Of a stretch of DNA of 64,000 nucleotides, positions 8,418-16,496 are shown in pieces. The DNA comes from Sphingobacteriaceae bacterium. GTDB taxonomy: Bacteria; Bacteroidota; Bacteroidia; B-17B0; Aurantibacillaceae. The translations under genes and the position numbers were made by a program. The notes under the pieces were generated by a model. It made no database searches, was not told the origin of the DNA, and saw nothing but the letters and a program-made list of their open reading frames with translations. The stretch spans positions 434,001-498,000 of the forward strand of contig NVQB01000001.1 in assembly GCA_002319075.1 (NCBI GenBank). Reading direction: 5' to 3'. Every line of letters starts with the position of its first letter. Within the stretch, counting starts at the first letter, position 1.

Positions 8418-10370
8418 TTAACTAAGCCTTTTTAAATGTAATTCTTTTGGTTGTTTTATCACCATCGGGAATTTTTCAATTTTCACAGAGCTACTATCCA
8501 AGCCAAAGGCTTTAGCTTCACTTAAACTGAAACGTTTTAAAAAGAAATAAATAGTAAGCACTACTTTCTCAAACATAGGCAGATCATTTTCATACGAGAG
8601 AAATTTCTCCAATACCACAAATTTAAAATCACCAATCACATTATTTTTATTGAGAGATTCATAGCGACTTGTTATATCCACTTCTCCATTCTTTACAAGA
8701 TCTTCTACCACTTTACGAAACATTAAATTAATTCTTGGCGCTATTCTGAAACCTAGTTTAAAGTCAATGCGAATGATATCATTATCCGCTATATGCGTTA
8801 CTTTATAATCCATGCGGTAAGGCTCATTCATCACGTCTACATGCACAAACCAATATACATCCGCTTTTTTAGGGCGCTTTTGAAGAATGGAATAAATTAT
8901 CTTGGCTTCTATTTCCTCAGGATTATTTGCACCTGTCATATACACAAGATGTGTAGCATATTTTTGTAAGGAATCGTCATTACTCAGGTCGATCAGCATT
9001 TGTTTATGATCGTCAAATTTCACCATGTCCACATACCTGTTGCGGATTTTTTTAGCCAAATGCCACACGGTCATTACTGACATTAGTGTGCAGGCAATTA
9101 ATAAAGTGATCCACCCACCATGTGTAAATTTGCTAAGATTGGCGTAAAGAAAACCAGACTCAATTATGAGATAAAGCGTAATTGTGAAGTAGATAAAAAT
9201 TGGATTATAACGCTTCAAATGCATGTAGAAATTTAAAAGTGTGGTGGTCATTAACATACATAATACAATAGCCAGGCCATACGCTGCCTCCATATTTGCC
9301 GACTCCCTGAAATATAAAACCACCATGATACAACCTGCTAACAATAACCAGTTGAGCGAAGGAATATAAATTTGTCCCCGCAACACAGTAGGATATTTTA
9401 CCTCCACCTTAGGCCATAAATTAAGGCGCATAGCTTCATTTATCAGCGTGAAAGATCCGCTTATCAATGCCTGTGAGGCAATCACTGCTGCAATCGTAGC
9501 AATAACAATTCCGTAAGGCATAAAAGCTTCGGGCATAATTGCAAAGAAAGGATTGCTTGCTTTGAAAGATTCTAATTTTTCTCCCTGATGTGCAATTAAC
9601 CATGCACCCTGGCCAAAATAATTCAGCACGAGCATTGATTTTACAAATATCCACGATACCCGAATATTTCCTTTGCCGCAATGCCCCAGGTCAGAGTACA
9701 ACGCTTCTGCACCTGTTGTGCATAAAAAAACGGAACCAAGAATTAAGATTCCAAGAGGATGAGTTTGTAATAATTTATAAGTGTAGTAAGGATTTAAAGC
9801 TTCTAAAACAGACCAGTCTGTAGAAAGCTGAGTGATTCCAAGCACTCCCAGCATCAAAAACCAAATAGTCATTAGCGGACCGAAAAATTTGCCAATAAAA
9901 CCCGTCCCAAATTGCTGAATAAAAAACAAACCACATATAATTCCAATAACAATAGGTACGGTGTTAAGTTCAGGACTAAAAAACCGTAAGCCTTCTACAG
10001 CGGCGGCCACTGAAATTGGAGGTGTAATAATTCCATCAGCCAGTAAGGCGCTTCCCCCAATAATAGCTGGAACGATGAGCCATTTATATTTGCTGCGCCT
10101 TACCAAAGTAAACAGTGAAAAAATTCCGCCTTCACCGTTATTGTCAGCCCTTAAAGTTAAGATCACATACTTAATTGTTGTTTGAAGCGTTAACGTCCAG
10201 AATACCGCTGAGATAGCGCCCTTAACAATATTAGCATCGATAGCTCCCTTACCAATGATAGCGCTCATTACGTAAAGAGGCGAAGTTCCGATGTCACCAT
10301 AAATAATTCCAAGTGTAATAAGTAATCCTGCGAACGTTACTTTATTAATGCCGTGATGTTGTGTTGTCAT
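8418..10370 (-). CDS. kup: KUP-family low-affinity potassium transporter
   Basis: Inner-membrane potassium uptake protein of 650 residues, the normal length for the family. The N-terminal half carries about twelve membrane helices, including the family signature GDIGTSPLY at 25-33, NGEGGIFSL at about 76-84, and IITPPISV. The last 200 residues form the soluble C-terminal domain (KKADVYWFVHVDVMNEPYRMDY). KUP proteins import K+ with protons. It sits 17 bp after kdpE and 30 bp before the sigma-54 activator, so it is probably cotranscribed with both. This places a constitutive-type potassium importer under what look like Kdp-type regulators. An upstream ATG at 10370 fits the family start. Confidence 0.95.
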   Translation of the reverse strand: MTTQHHGINKVTFAGLLITLGIIYGDIGTSPLYVMSAIIGKGAIDANIVKGAISAVFWTLTLQTTIKYVILTLRADNNGEGGIFSLFTLVRRSKYKWLIVPAIIGGSALLADGIITPPISVAAAVEGLRFFSPELNTVPIVIGIICGLFFIQQFGTGFIGKFFGPLMTIWFLMLGVLGITQLSTDWSVLEALNPYYTYKLLQTHPLGILILGSVFLCTTGAEALYSDLGHCGKGNIRVSWIFVKSMLVLNYFGQGAWLIAHQGEKLESFKASNPFFAIMPEAFMPYGIVIATIAAVIASQALISGSFTLINEAMRLNLWPKVEVKYPTVLRGQIYIPSLNWLLLAGCIMVVLYFRESANMEAAYGLAIVLCMLMTTTLLNFYMHLKRYNPIFIYFTITLYLIIESGFLYANLSKFTHGGWITLLIACTLMSVMTVWHLAKKIRNRYVDMVKFDDHKQMLIDLSNDDSLQKYATHLVYMTGANNPEEIEAKIIYSILQKRPKKADVYWFVHVDVMNEPYRMDYKVTHIADNDIIRIDFKLGFRIAPRINLMFRKVVEDLVKNGEVDITSRYESLNKNNVIGDFKFVVLEKFLSYENDLPMFEKVVLTIYFFLKRFSLSEAKAFGLDSSSVKIEKFPMVIKQPKELHLKRLS

Positions 10371-10387
10371 TTTAGATCTTTCTGTTT

Positions 10388-11068
10388 TTAATTTTCTTTT
10401 GCAACGAAACGGTAGCCTACACCCGATTCAGTTAATATGTATTCAGGACGGTTAGGTTCCGTTTCTATTTTTTTTCGGAGTTGATTTACGAAAACTCTGA
10501 GGTACTGAGACTGGTCTATGTAACCAGGTCCCCATACTTCGCGTAATAAATAGTGATGCGTCAATACACGACCTTCATTTTTTGCGAACAGTATCAATAA
10601 ATCATACTCTGTTGCCGTAAGTTTAATGGGTTCCCCATTTTTTTTCACAATGCGCAAATTGATGTCAATAAAGAGGTCTGCTTTCGATTCTACGGCAACA
10701 TCTTGCAGAGTGCGCAAAGATGAACGCAGTCTCGCCAATAGTTCCCCGGTTCTGAATGGCTTTACGAGATAATCGTTTGCTCCGTTATCCAGAGCTTTCA
10801 CAATATCTTCTTCACTACTTTGAGCAGATAAAATGATTATGGGTTTTGTATACCAGGCTCTTAATTTTTTCAGAAGCTCATGGCCGTTTTCATCTGGCAG
10901 TCCTAGATCAAGTAAGATAAGATCAGGATTTACTTTCTTAGCCTGAAGCATTCCCTCTGAAGCATTCAAGGCACTACTCACTACAAAGTCGTTTGTCTGA
11001 AGGGTGATCTTTAGCAATTTTTGAATTTGCTCTTCATCATCGATCACTAATATTTCTGGCCTGTTCAT
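10388..11068 (-). CDS. kdpE: KdpE-like OmpR-family response regulator
   Basis: Response regulator of 226 residues: receiver domain (about 1-120) with D10, D11 and phospho-acceptor D54 in LLDLGLPDENG, conserved K in NDYLVKPF, then an OmpR/PhoB winged helix (about 128-224) ending TESGVGYRFV. In E. coli KdpE activates the kdpFABC potassium ATPase; here the only potassium transporter next to it is kup. Its ATG overlaps the stop codon of the kinase gene by 4 bp (ATGA), the standard translational coupling of a two-component pair. A direct 11-bp repeat in front of the operon (12189-12210) is a possible binding site. Confidence 0.88.
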   Translation of the reverse strand: MNRPEILVIDDEEQIQKLLKITLQTNDFVVSSALNASEGMLQAKKVNPDLILLDLGLPDENGHELLKKLRAWYTKPIIILSAQSSEEDIVKALDNGANDYLVKPFRTGELLARLRSSLRTLQDVAVESKADLFIDINLRIVKKNGEPIKLTATEYDLLILFAKNEGRVLTHHYLLREVWGPGYIDQSQYLRVFVNQLRKKIETEPNRPEYILTESGVGYRFVAKEN

Positions 11069-12147
11069 ACTTTTGTAGTTGCTTTCATATAGGATAATTC
11101 AGAGGGAATTTCTACTGTAAACACAGCGCCGCCATCTGGCATGTTCTGTAAACGAATCTCACCTTTCATGGCTTCCACAAAACCCTTTACAATCGACAAT
11201 CCCAGGCCCGTTCCACCTGTTCCCGAATTTTTTAGCCGGTAAAATTTTTCAAATACCTTTTCTATTTCTCCCTCAGGAAAACCATTGCCGGTATCCTCCA
11301 CAACTAGAACCAGCTTATCTTCCTTACAAAAGGCCCTAACGGTAATTACCGCATATTTTGGCAAGTACGTAATAGCATTGTGTACTAAATTGTGTAAAAC
11401 CTGGAAAAGCAAACCATAATCCAAACGAAACAATGGAAGATTATCTTTGATAGCAACATGCACGGGGTTACCCTTTAAATTATCCTTAAGTTGATTTAAA
11501 ACATCGTAAATTAATTCACCCACATCAAACCAATCTGATTTGGGCTGAATAACGCCTGATTCCAGACGTGACATGTTTAGTAAATTACCTACCTGTCGGT
11601 TTAATTGCAACGAGGCCTTAGATATTTCCGATACCAATTCATATTTATTGACTTCCGTTAATTTATCCGCCATGGTTTGTAAATTATCAGAGGCTCCTAT
11701 TATAGTTGATATCGGAGTTCTCAATTCGTGAGATAAAGAATTTAACAAAGTATTATAAAGTTTCAATGTATTTTCTTTTTCCTCTTTTTGATTCGCAGCC
11801 TTTTCAATCTTGCGTATTTTGGCAGTTAACACGGCATTCACCAGGGCAATCACAAAATACATAAGAAACATCAAAGAGTCTTCAGCACCTTTTATGGTTA
11901 ACGTAAATTTGGGAGGAATAAAAAAGAAATTCCAGAGAAGCGCACTCGCTATAGCAGCGGTTAACACGGCTCCAATCTCGAAGAACATGGCAATGAGCGA
12001 TACCGTAACCATTAATATCAAAGCCACAACTCTGTAACCGATTAAACCGGTAAAAAAATAGCAGGTAATAGATATAAGCAGAACGAACAGTAAACTTAGC
12101 GCGTAGTGTTTATTTAGACTTAATTTCCTAAAAGAGAAAGCTTCCAA
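11065..12147 (-). CDS. kdpD: KdpD-like histidine kinase lacking the N-terminal KdpD/USP sensor region
   Basis: Sensor kinase of 360 residues, far shorter than the about 890 of E. coli KdpD. It retains the four-helix DUF4118-type membrane block (about 15-108), a coiled linker, HisKA with H140 in SLSHELRTP and an HATPase domain (NLVHNAITYLP, DTGNGFP, GTGLGLSIVKGF). The cytoplasmic KdpD and USP domains that bind K+ and c-di-AMP in full-length KdpD are absent. No ATG exists near the start; TTG at 12147, preceded by A-rich sequence and a good TAGCTTTG promoter element, is the likely initiator. First gene of the probable kdpD-kdpE-kup-ntrC operon. Confidence 0.85.
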   Translation of the reverse strand: MEAFSFRKLSLNKHYALSLLFVLLISITCYFFTGLIGYRVVALILMVTVSLIAMFFEIGAVLTAAIASALLWNFFFIPPKFTLTIKGAEDSLMFLMYFVIALVNAVLTAKIRKIEKAANQKEEKENTLKLYNTLLNSLSHELRTPISTIIGASDNLQTMADKLTEVNKYELVSEISKASLQLNRQVGNLLNMSRLESGVIQPKSDWFDVGELIYDVLNQLKDNLKGNPVHVAIKDNLPLFRLDYGLLFQVLHNLVHNAITYLPKYAVITVRAFCKEDKLVLVVEDTGNGFPEGEIEKVFEKFYRLKNSGTGGTGLGLSIVKGFVEAMKGEIRLQNMPDGGAVFTVEIPSELSYMKATTKV

Positions 12148-12169
12148 TTTTTTTATTCCGTTTACGATA

Positions 12170-12210
12170 CAAAGCTACACATAGAGATATAAAGATTTTA
12201 TAAAGATTTT
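12170..12210 (-). promoter_or_regulatory. operon promoter with a tandem 11-bp repeat (candidate KdpE operator)
   Basis: A Bacteroidota -7 element TAGCTTTG (matches TAnnTTTG) lies on the minus strand at 12170-12177, 23 bp before the TTG start. Exactly where the -33 element should be, the plus strand has ATAAAGATTTT twice in tandem (12189-12199 and 12200-12210). Head-to-tail repeats with an 11-bp period are the usual target form of OmpR/PhoB-type regulators, so KdpE autoregulation is plausible. Confidence 0.45.
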
Positions 12211-12645
12211 GGCCTAAAGTATAAAAATCTCGGCCGCAAAGTTTGCATCGCGTTATTATTGGGAAGATATGCCTGAAATAAACTACCTCTGCAGTGTCGA
12301 AAAAAGTTTTTACTATATCACTTTTAGTGAATCTGTCTTATTTCGCTTACTGAAATACATACGATGAGGACATGAAACTACCCTTCAAGTCGCGCGATGG
12401 GTGTATCAAAGCGTTTGCGATAGAATAAACCAGGCTTGTTAAAAAAGTCAATCTTCACAGTAAGATGAAAAATTTCCTGGCTACCCGCGTACGGAATTCA
12501 TATTTCCAGCCTGGCAAAATTGATAGCTGAACCAGGCTGATGTGTCAGTTAAATTTCAGGTGGCGAGACATAAAAAAACTTTATGCGTTCATAAAAGTGC
12601 AAGGGCTTTGGTTAGTTTTCATGATAACATCTTACAACCAGCGTA
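12211..12645. other. intergenic region, no gene found
   Basis: About 435 bp between the kdpDE operon and the CRP-family gene. I found no ORF with protein-like features, no terminator and no RNA. A short inverted repeat TCACTTTTAGTGA lies near 12320, of unknown meaning. Confidence 0.45.
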
Positions 12646-13350
12646 TCAATACAAATTAGCAATCTTCGAAATCTCTAAAGCATTTTTTAAAATGATTTTT
12701 CTTCCATTGATCTCTATTAAATTTTCTACTTTAAAGTCACGAAGTAATCTGGTTAATGTTTCCCTGGCAGTACCAACCATATTAGCGAGATCATCGCGCG
12801 ATAGTGTTAATTCAACAGGTTTTCCGTCCTGATCTTCTCTTTTGTATTTGTCTCTTAGAATAAGTAAACTCAGTGCCAGGCGCTCCCGCACCGTGCGTTG
12901 AGCAAAAATTGTGATACTATTTACCAGAACACCAAATTCATGACTCATACATTTAAGTAAGCGGTTCGAAAGTATAGAAGACGTTTGAATAGCTTTTAAA
13001 AAATCATCTTTAGGTATAAAAGACACTGTTGCTTCGTCCAGCGCACTGGAGCTGTCTGTGTAATGTTCGTCGCTTATCAAAGCGTGATAGCCTAATAGCT
13101 CACCGCTTTTACAAACATAAAATATCTGTTCCCGTCCTTCTTTATCTGTTTTATATTTTTTTACTTTTCCTTTTGTGATATAATAAATTCCTGTTGGGTA
13201 ACCGCCTTCTCTGAACAAGCGTTCACCCTTCTTATAAATATGCGTTATCATATTTTTTTTCAGAAGTCGAAGATCTTCTTCGGGTAAATCATCCAGGATA
13301 AAATCGCTGTTGAAATTATATTTGTCAAAAGGAAAATCGATGCTTTGCAT
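12646..13350 (-). CDS. CRP/FNR-family transcription regulator with a CRP-type recognition helix
   Basis: Regulator of 234 residues: cyclic-nucleotide-binding-type beta roll (about 35-125; KKGERLFREGGYPTGIYYITKGKVKKYK), long dimer helix (about 135-165) and winged HTH (about 175-230; LSRDDLANMVGTARETLTRLLRDF). The recognition helix has R-E-T-x-x-R, as in E. coli CRP (RETVGR), not the FNR pattern, and the N terminus lacks FNR-type cysteines. The beta roll lacks the cAMP-binding RxS signature of CRP at the expected place, so the ligand is unknown. A perfect TGTGA-N6-TCACA site stands 58 bp upstream of its ATG, between it and the divergent serine palmitoyltransferase gene. Confidence 0.88.
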   Translation of the reverse strand: MQSIDFPFDKYNFNSDFILDDLPEEDLRLLKKNMITHIYKKGERLFREGGYPTGIYYITKGKVKKYKTDKEGREQIFYVCKSGELLGYHALISDEHYTDSSSALDEATVSFIPKDDFLKAIQTSSILSNRLLKCMSHEFGVLVNSITIFAQRTVRERLALSLLILRDKYKREDQDGKPVELTLSRDDLANMVGTARETLTRLLRDFKVENLIEINGRKIILKNALEISKIANLY

Positions 13351-13407
13351 TTCTCTGAGGCTTGTCCTTAAAGGATGTAAAGCTACTGGTTCTGATCCAG
13401 CTTACCT

Positions 13408-13429
13408 AAATGTGACTTATATCACATTT
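13408..13429. promoter_or_regulatory. perfect CRP-type operator in a divergent promoter region
   Basis: A 22-bp inverted repeat AAATGTGA-N6-TCACATTT, identical to the E. coli CRP core TGTGA-N6-TCACA. It is centred about 48 bp upstream of the predicted start for the CRP-family gene (TAGCTTTA at 13377-13384 on the minus strand) and about 90 bp upstream of that for the serine palmitoyltransferase gene. Confidence 0.75.
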
Positions 13430-13493
13430 AAGCTCCTGTAAAAATCACAGTTTAACCGCGCTCAATGTCCTGGTATAGGCAGGATAACACAAA

Positions 13494-13501
13494 TATCTTT
13501 G
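13494..13501 (+). promoter_or_regulatory. Bacteroidota -7 promoter element for the serine palmitoyltransferase gene
   Basis: TATCTTTG matches TAnnTTTG and lies 18 bp before the ATG at 13520. There is no clear TTTG at -33, consistent with dependence on an activator bound at 13408-13429. Confidence 0.45.
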
Positions 13502-13519
13502 TGACTTAAGTATTTAAAG

Positions 13520-14776
13520 ATGAATATTCTCGAAAAAATTAATTCAAAAAGAGGTCCTCTTGGCGATCATGCTCACTACGCTCATGGATATTACACGTTT
13601 CCCAAGCTCGAGGGCGAAATTGGACATAAAATGATCTTTAAGGGAAAAGAAAACCTGGTTTGGAGCCTTAACAATTATTTGGGGCTGGCGAATCATCCGG
13701 AAATAAGAGAAGCCGATGAAACCGGGGCATCTCTTTACGGTTTAGCTTATCCTATGGGTGCGAGAATGATGACCGGCAACTCCAATTTACATGAACGATT
13801 GGAAGCAGAGCTTTCTATTTTTGTAAAAAAAGAAGACACCTGTCTCTTAAATTACGGGTATCAGGGTATGATTTCCATCATTGATTGTTTAGTAGACAGG
13901 CACGATGTAATTGTATACGACGCAGAAGCACATGCATGTATCATTGATGGATTGAGATTACATATAGGAAAGCACTTTGTTTACAAACACAACGATATAG
14001 AGAACTTAGAAAAACAATTGGAACATGCAAAGCATGTGTGTTCAAAAACCGGAGGTGGAATTTTACTGATTACAGAAGGAGTTTTTGGCATGCGCGGCGA
14101 TATGGGAAAACTAAAGGAAATAGCAGCGCTCAAGAAAAAATATGATTTCACGTTTCTAGTAGATGATGCCCATGGCATTGGAGTTATGGGAAACAACGGC
14201 GGCGGCACTGGCGAGGAGCAGGGAGTTCAAAAAGATATTGATTTGTATTTTGGAACTTTTGCAAAAGCGTTTGCCGCCATAGGCGCCTTCGTTTCTGGAA
14301 ACAAAAACGTGATGGAATACCTGCGTTATAATATGCGTTCACAAATTTTTGCTAAATCTTTACCAATGCCCCTGGTCTATGGACTTTTAAAGAGGTTAGA
14401 ACTCATTCGCAGAACAGATGGATTAAGATACAGCTTGTGGGAGATAACAAGGGAGCTGCAAAATGGATTAAAGATGGCAGGCCTGAATATTGGTAATACA
14501 GAAACACCTGTTACTCCTGTGTATCTGAATGGCACTATTACTGAAGCTACTGAACTCGTGAAAGACCTGCGCGAAAACCATCGCATATTTTGTTCTATGG
14601 TGGTTTATCCTGTTGTGCCAAAGGGCATTATTATTCTAAGACTAATACCCACGGCAGTTCATACCAAAGCCGATGTTAAAAAAACACTGGATGTATTTTC
14701 AGAGATAAATGAAAATTTAATCAAAGGAAAATATTCAAATAAGAATTCCGTTGTAAGCTACGCCACCAATCTTTAA
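13520..14776 (+). CDS. spt: serine palmitoyltransferase-type alpha-oxoamine synthase
   Basis: PLP enzyme of 418 residues that condenses an amino acid with an acyl thioester; in Bacteroidota close relatives join serine and a fatty acyl group as the first step of sphingolipid synthesis. Seen: LNNYLGLANHP at 50-60, GARMMTGN at 80-87, a stacking-histidine region (DAEAHACIIDG at 134-144), the PLP aspartate motif VDDAHG at 214-219, and the Schiff-base lysine K249 in GTFAKAF. The overall pattern, including AHGYYTFPKLEGEI at the N terminus, matches Bacteroidota Spt better than KBL or BioF. A cysteate-using homologue (sulfonolipid synthesis) is the main alternative. It diverges from a CRP-family gene across a consensus CRP site. 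Confidence 0.85.
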   Translation: MNILEKINSKRGPLGDHAHYAHGYYTFPKLEGEIGHKMIFKGKENLVWSLNNYLGLANHPEIREADETGASLYGLAYPMGARMMTGNSNLHERLEAELSIFVKKEDTCLLNYGYQGMISIIDCLVDRHDVIVYDAEAHACIIDGLRLHIGKHFVYKHNDIENLEKQLEHAKHVCSKTGGGILLITEGVFGMRGDMGKLKEIAALKKKYDFTFLVDDAHGIGVMGNNGGGTGEEQGVQKDIDLYFGTFAKAFAAIGAFVSGNKNVMEYLRYNMRSQIFAKSLPMPLVYGLLKRLELIRRTDGLRYSLWEITRELQNGLKMAGLNIGNTETPVTPVYLNGTITEATELVKDLRENHRIFCSMVVYPVVPKGIIILRLIPTAVHTKADVKKTLDVFSEINENLIKGKYSNKNSVVSYATNL

Positions 14777-14808
14777 AGCAAACAAAAAAACAATTATTTA
14801 TACCAACA

Positions 14809-15054
14809 ATGATAAATTTCTCGAAACAGTTCACTATAAACCTCACTGAAGGCAAGGTTGCTTGTTTAAAAAAAGGCATGACCAAACAAGAAGTGATTAC
14901 GATTCTTGGAAATCCCGTGAAGATTGAAAATTGCAAAAACATCTGCAACGAAAAATTGGTCTTTAAAATAAATGGCCACCAGGTTGTTCGCGGTTCTACT
15001 TATACACTTTTATTTACAAGAGAGCAGTTAGTTTACGTAGCCAAAGTGAATTGA
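14809..15054 (+). CDS. small BamE/SmpA-like domain protein
   Basis: Protein of 81 residues. The core LKKGMTKQEVITILGNPVKIE ... LVFKINGH ... YTLLFTREQLVYVAKV has the spacing of the BamE/OmlA (SmpA) fold: a helix starting G-M-T, a GxP turn and strands ending in a lysine-valine strand. No signal peptide or lipobox is present, unlike BamE itself, so it probably stays in the cytoplasm. It lies 32 bp after the serine palmitoyltransferase gene on the same strand and may be cotranscribed. Partner and function unknown. Confidence 0.7.
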   Translation: MINFSKQFTINLTEGKVACLKKGMTKQEVITILGNPVKIENCKNICNEKLVFKINGHQVVRGSTYTLLFTREQLVYVAKVN

Positions 15055-15103
15055 ATCAGAAATACACTCATAAGCTGCCTGAAAAATTAATTTTAAAACT
15101 ACC

Positions 15104-15736
15104 ATGAACGAATTCGCAGAAAAAAAGAAAATAAGAAACTTCCCTGTACTAAAAACAATTTTTAAGGAGAAGCATGTGACGGAGGAAAATTTTAGTCAAC
15201 TCCTTCCTGACTATTTACAGAAGGCTTCAAGGCTCTACTTTACCCCAGTGCATGTTGCGAGAATGGCAGCTCAGTGGCTAACGGAGACAGGAGAAAAAAA
15301 GATCCTGGACATTGGTGCTGGGATAGGAAAGTTTTGCATTGTGGGCGCGAAATACTCTGATAGTCACTTCTACGGTATAGAATACCGCCCTAGCCTTGTT
15401 AAATTAGCAAACGAACTTATAAAGCATTACCAGATAGAAAATGCTACCGTTTTACAAAACAACGTAACCGAAGTGAATTTTGAAAACTATGACGCTTTCT
15501 ATTTGTACAATCCTTTTTACGAGAACCTTGTAGCATCACACCGCTTAAATAGTGAGGTTCTCCTTTCTGGTCCTTTGTATGGCAATTATTTAAAGTACAC
15601 GGAATATCAGTTAGACAAAACTAAAACAGGAACAAGACTGGTGACCTATCATGGGAATAATTTTGAAATACCTGATTCTTTTGAGAAAATAAAGGAATCG
15701 GAAGATAGTTCGCTAAAGCTTTGGTTAAGGAAATAG
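15104..15736 (+). CDS. class I SAM-dependent methyltransferase
   Basis: Protein of 210 residues with a Rossmann methyltransferase fold: motif I KILDIGAGIGKFCIVGA (about 65-81), acidic end of strand 2 in FYGIEYRPSLVKLA, and motif IV YDAFYLYNPFYEN, where NPFY stands in the place of the NPPY of N-methyltransferases. The region before the fold (LPDYLQKASRLYFTPVHVARMAAQWL) helps to cap the active site in related enzymes. The substrate cannot be named. It is the third gene in a same-strand run after the serine palmitoyltransferase and the BamE-like gene, so an action on a lipid or amine intermediate is possible but not shown. Confidence 0.75.
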   Translation: MNEFAEKKKIRNFPVLKTIFKEKHVTEENFSQLLPDYLQKASRLYFTPVHVARMAAQWLTETGEKKILDIGAGIGKFCIVGAKYSDSHFYGIEYRPSLVKLANELIKHYQIENATVLQNNVTEVNFENYDAFYLYNPFYENLVASHRLNSEVLLSGPLYGNYLKYTEYQLDKTKTGTRLVTYHGNNFEIPDSFEKIKESEDSSLKLWLRK

Positions 15737-15809
15737 TCCGAGCTTAATTTATAAAAACATATCTTACATTATCCCACCCTCATTCAAGGGCGTTAAACTG
15801 AAGGATCGC

Positions 15810-16238
15810 ATGAGCGTAAAAAAAATCATAAACTGGTTCAATCCATTTGCAAAGGGTAAAGTGCTGCGAAGTGTTTTTACTTTGACCTGCCCCCGTTGTC
15901 AGAAAGGACATTTGTTTACCGTTAAAAACCCTTTCCGTCTTAAATATTTGGACGATATGCCACACTATTGTTCTGAATGCGGAGAAGATTTTCAAAGGGA
16001 AATTGGTTTTTATTACGGAGCAATGATGATAAGCCATGCCTCTACCACGCTTATTGCTGTGGTCGTGCACATCATTATATTTTATTTTTATGGATGGGCG
16101 CTGGCTCCAAATCTCATTTCAATTACAGTTATTCTTGTGGGATTATTTCCCGTAATTTTTAGAACATCAAGAGCCATTTGGATTAATATGTTTAGTACCT
16201 ATGATGCCTCTGCTACTCAACATAAGATTATTCGTTAA
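15810..16238 (+). CDS. DUF983 membrane protein with a zinc ribbon
   Basis: Protein of 142 residues. Two CxxC pairs (CPRCQKGHLF and YCSECGEDF) form a likely zinc ribbon at about 29-60, followed by two membrane helices (about 70-125). This is the DUF983 arrangement. It ends the rightward run that began with serine palmitoyltransferase and converges with mgtE. Function unknown. Confidence 0.85.
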   Translation: MSVKKIINWFNPFAKGKVLRSVFTLTCPRCQKGHLFTVKNPFRLKYLDDMPHYCSECGEDFQREIGFYYGAMMISHASTTLIAVVVHIIIFYFYGWALAPNLISITVILVGLFPVIFRTSRAIWINMFSTYDASATQHKIIR

Positions 16239-16496
16239 TTACCTTAAAGTTTCGATAAAACTCTTTTCTTTTTTATTCGCAAACCCATTTTAAAAATTCA
16301 GTAATTATCAAGGGAACCAAACTTAATATAAGAACTAAATAGCAGCCTTCTGGATCAGGTACTTAAAGATGGCAGCTCTTCTCATAAAGGAAATGAGATA
16401 AAGCTTTCGTTGCCCCGGCGAGGTTTTTCATTCGTTACGCGAAGGAGCTACCAGTCCATGCCTGATACCTGCAAAATAATTCAAATAGAGAAGTGC

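Noticed and set aside
12317-12329. TCACTTTTAGTGA as a second CRP site
   Set aside because: The half-sites are in the opposite order to TGTGA-N6-TCACA, so it is not a CRP-type operator.
16241-16496. Possible magnesium riboswitch for mgtE or other structured RNA near it
   Set aside because: This side is downstream of mgtE, and the 56 bp upstream of its ATG at 17849 are too short for the known Mg2+ leader.
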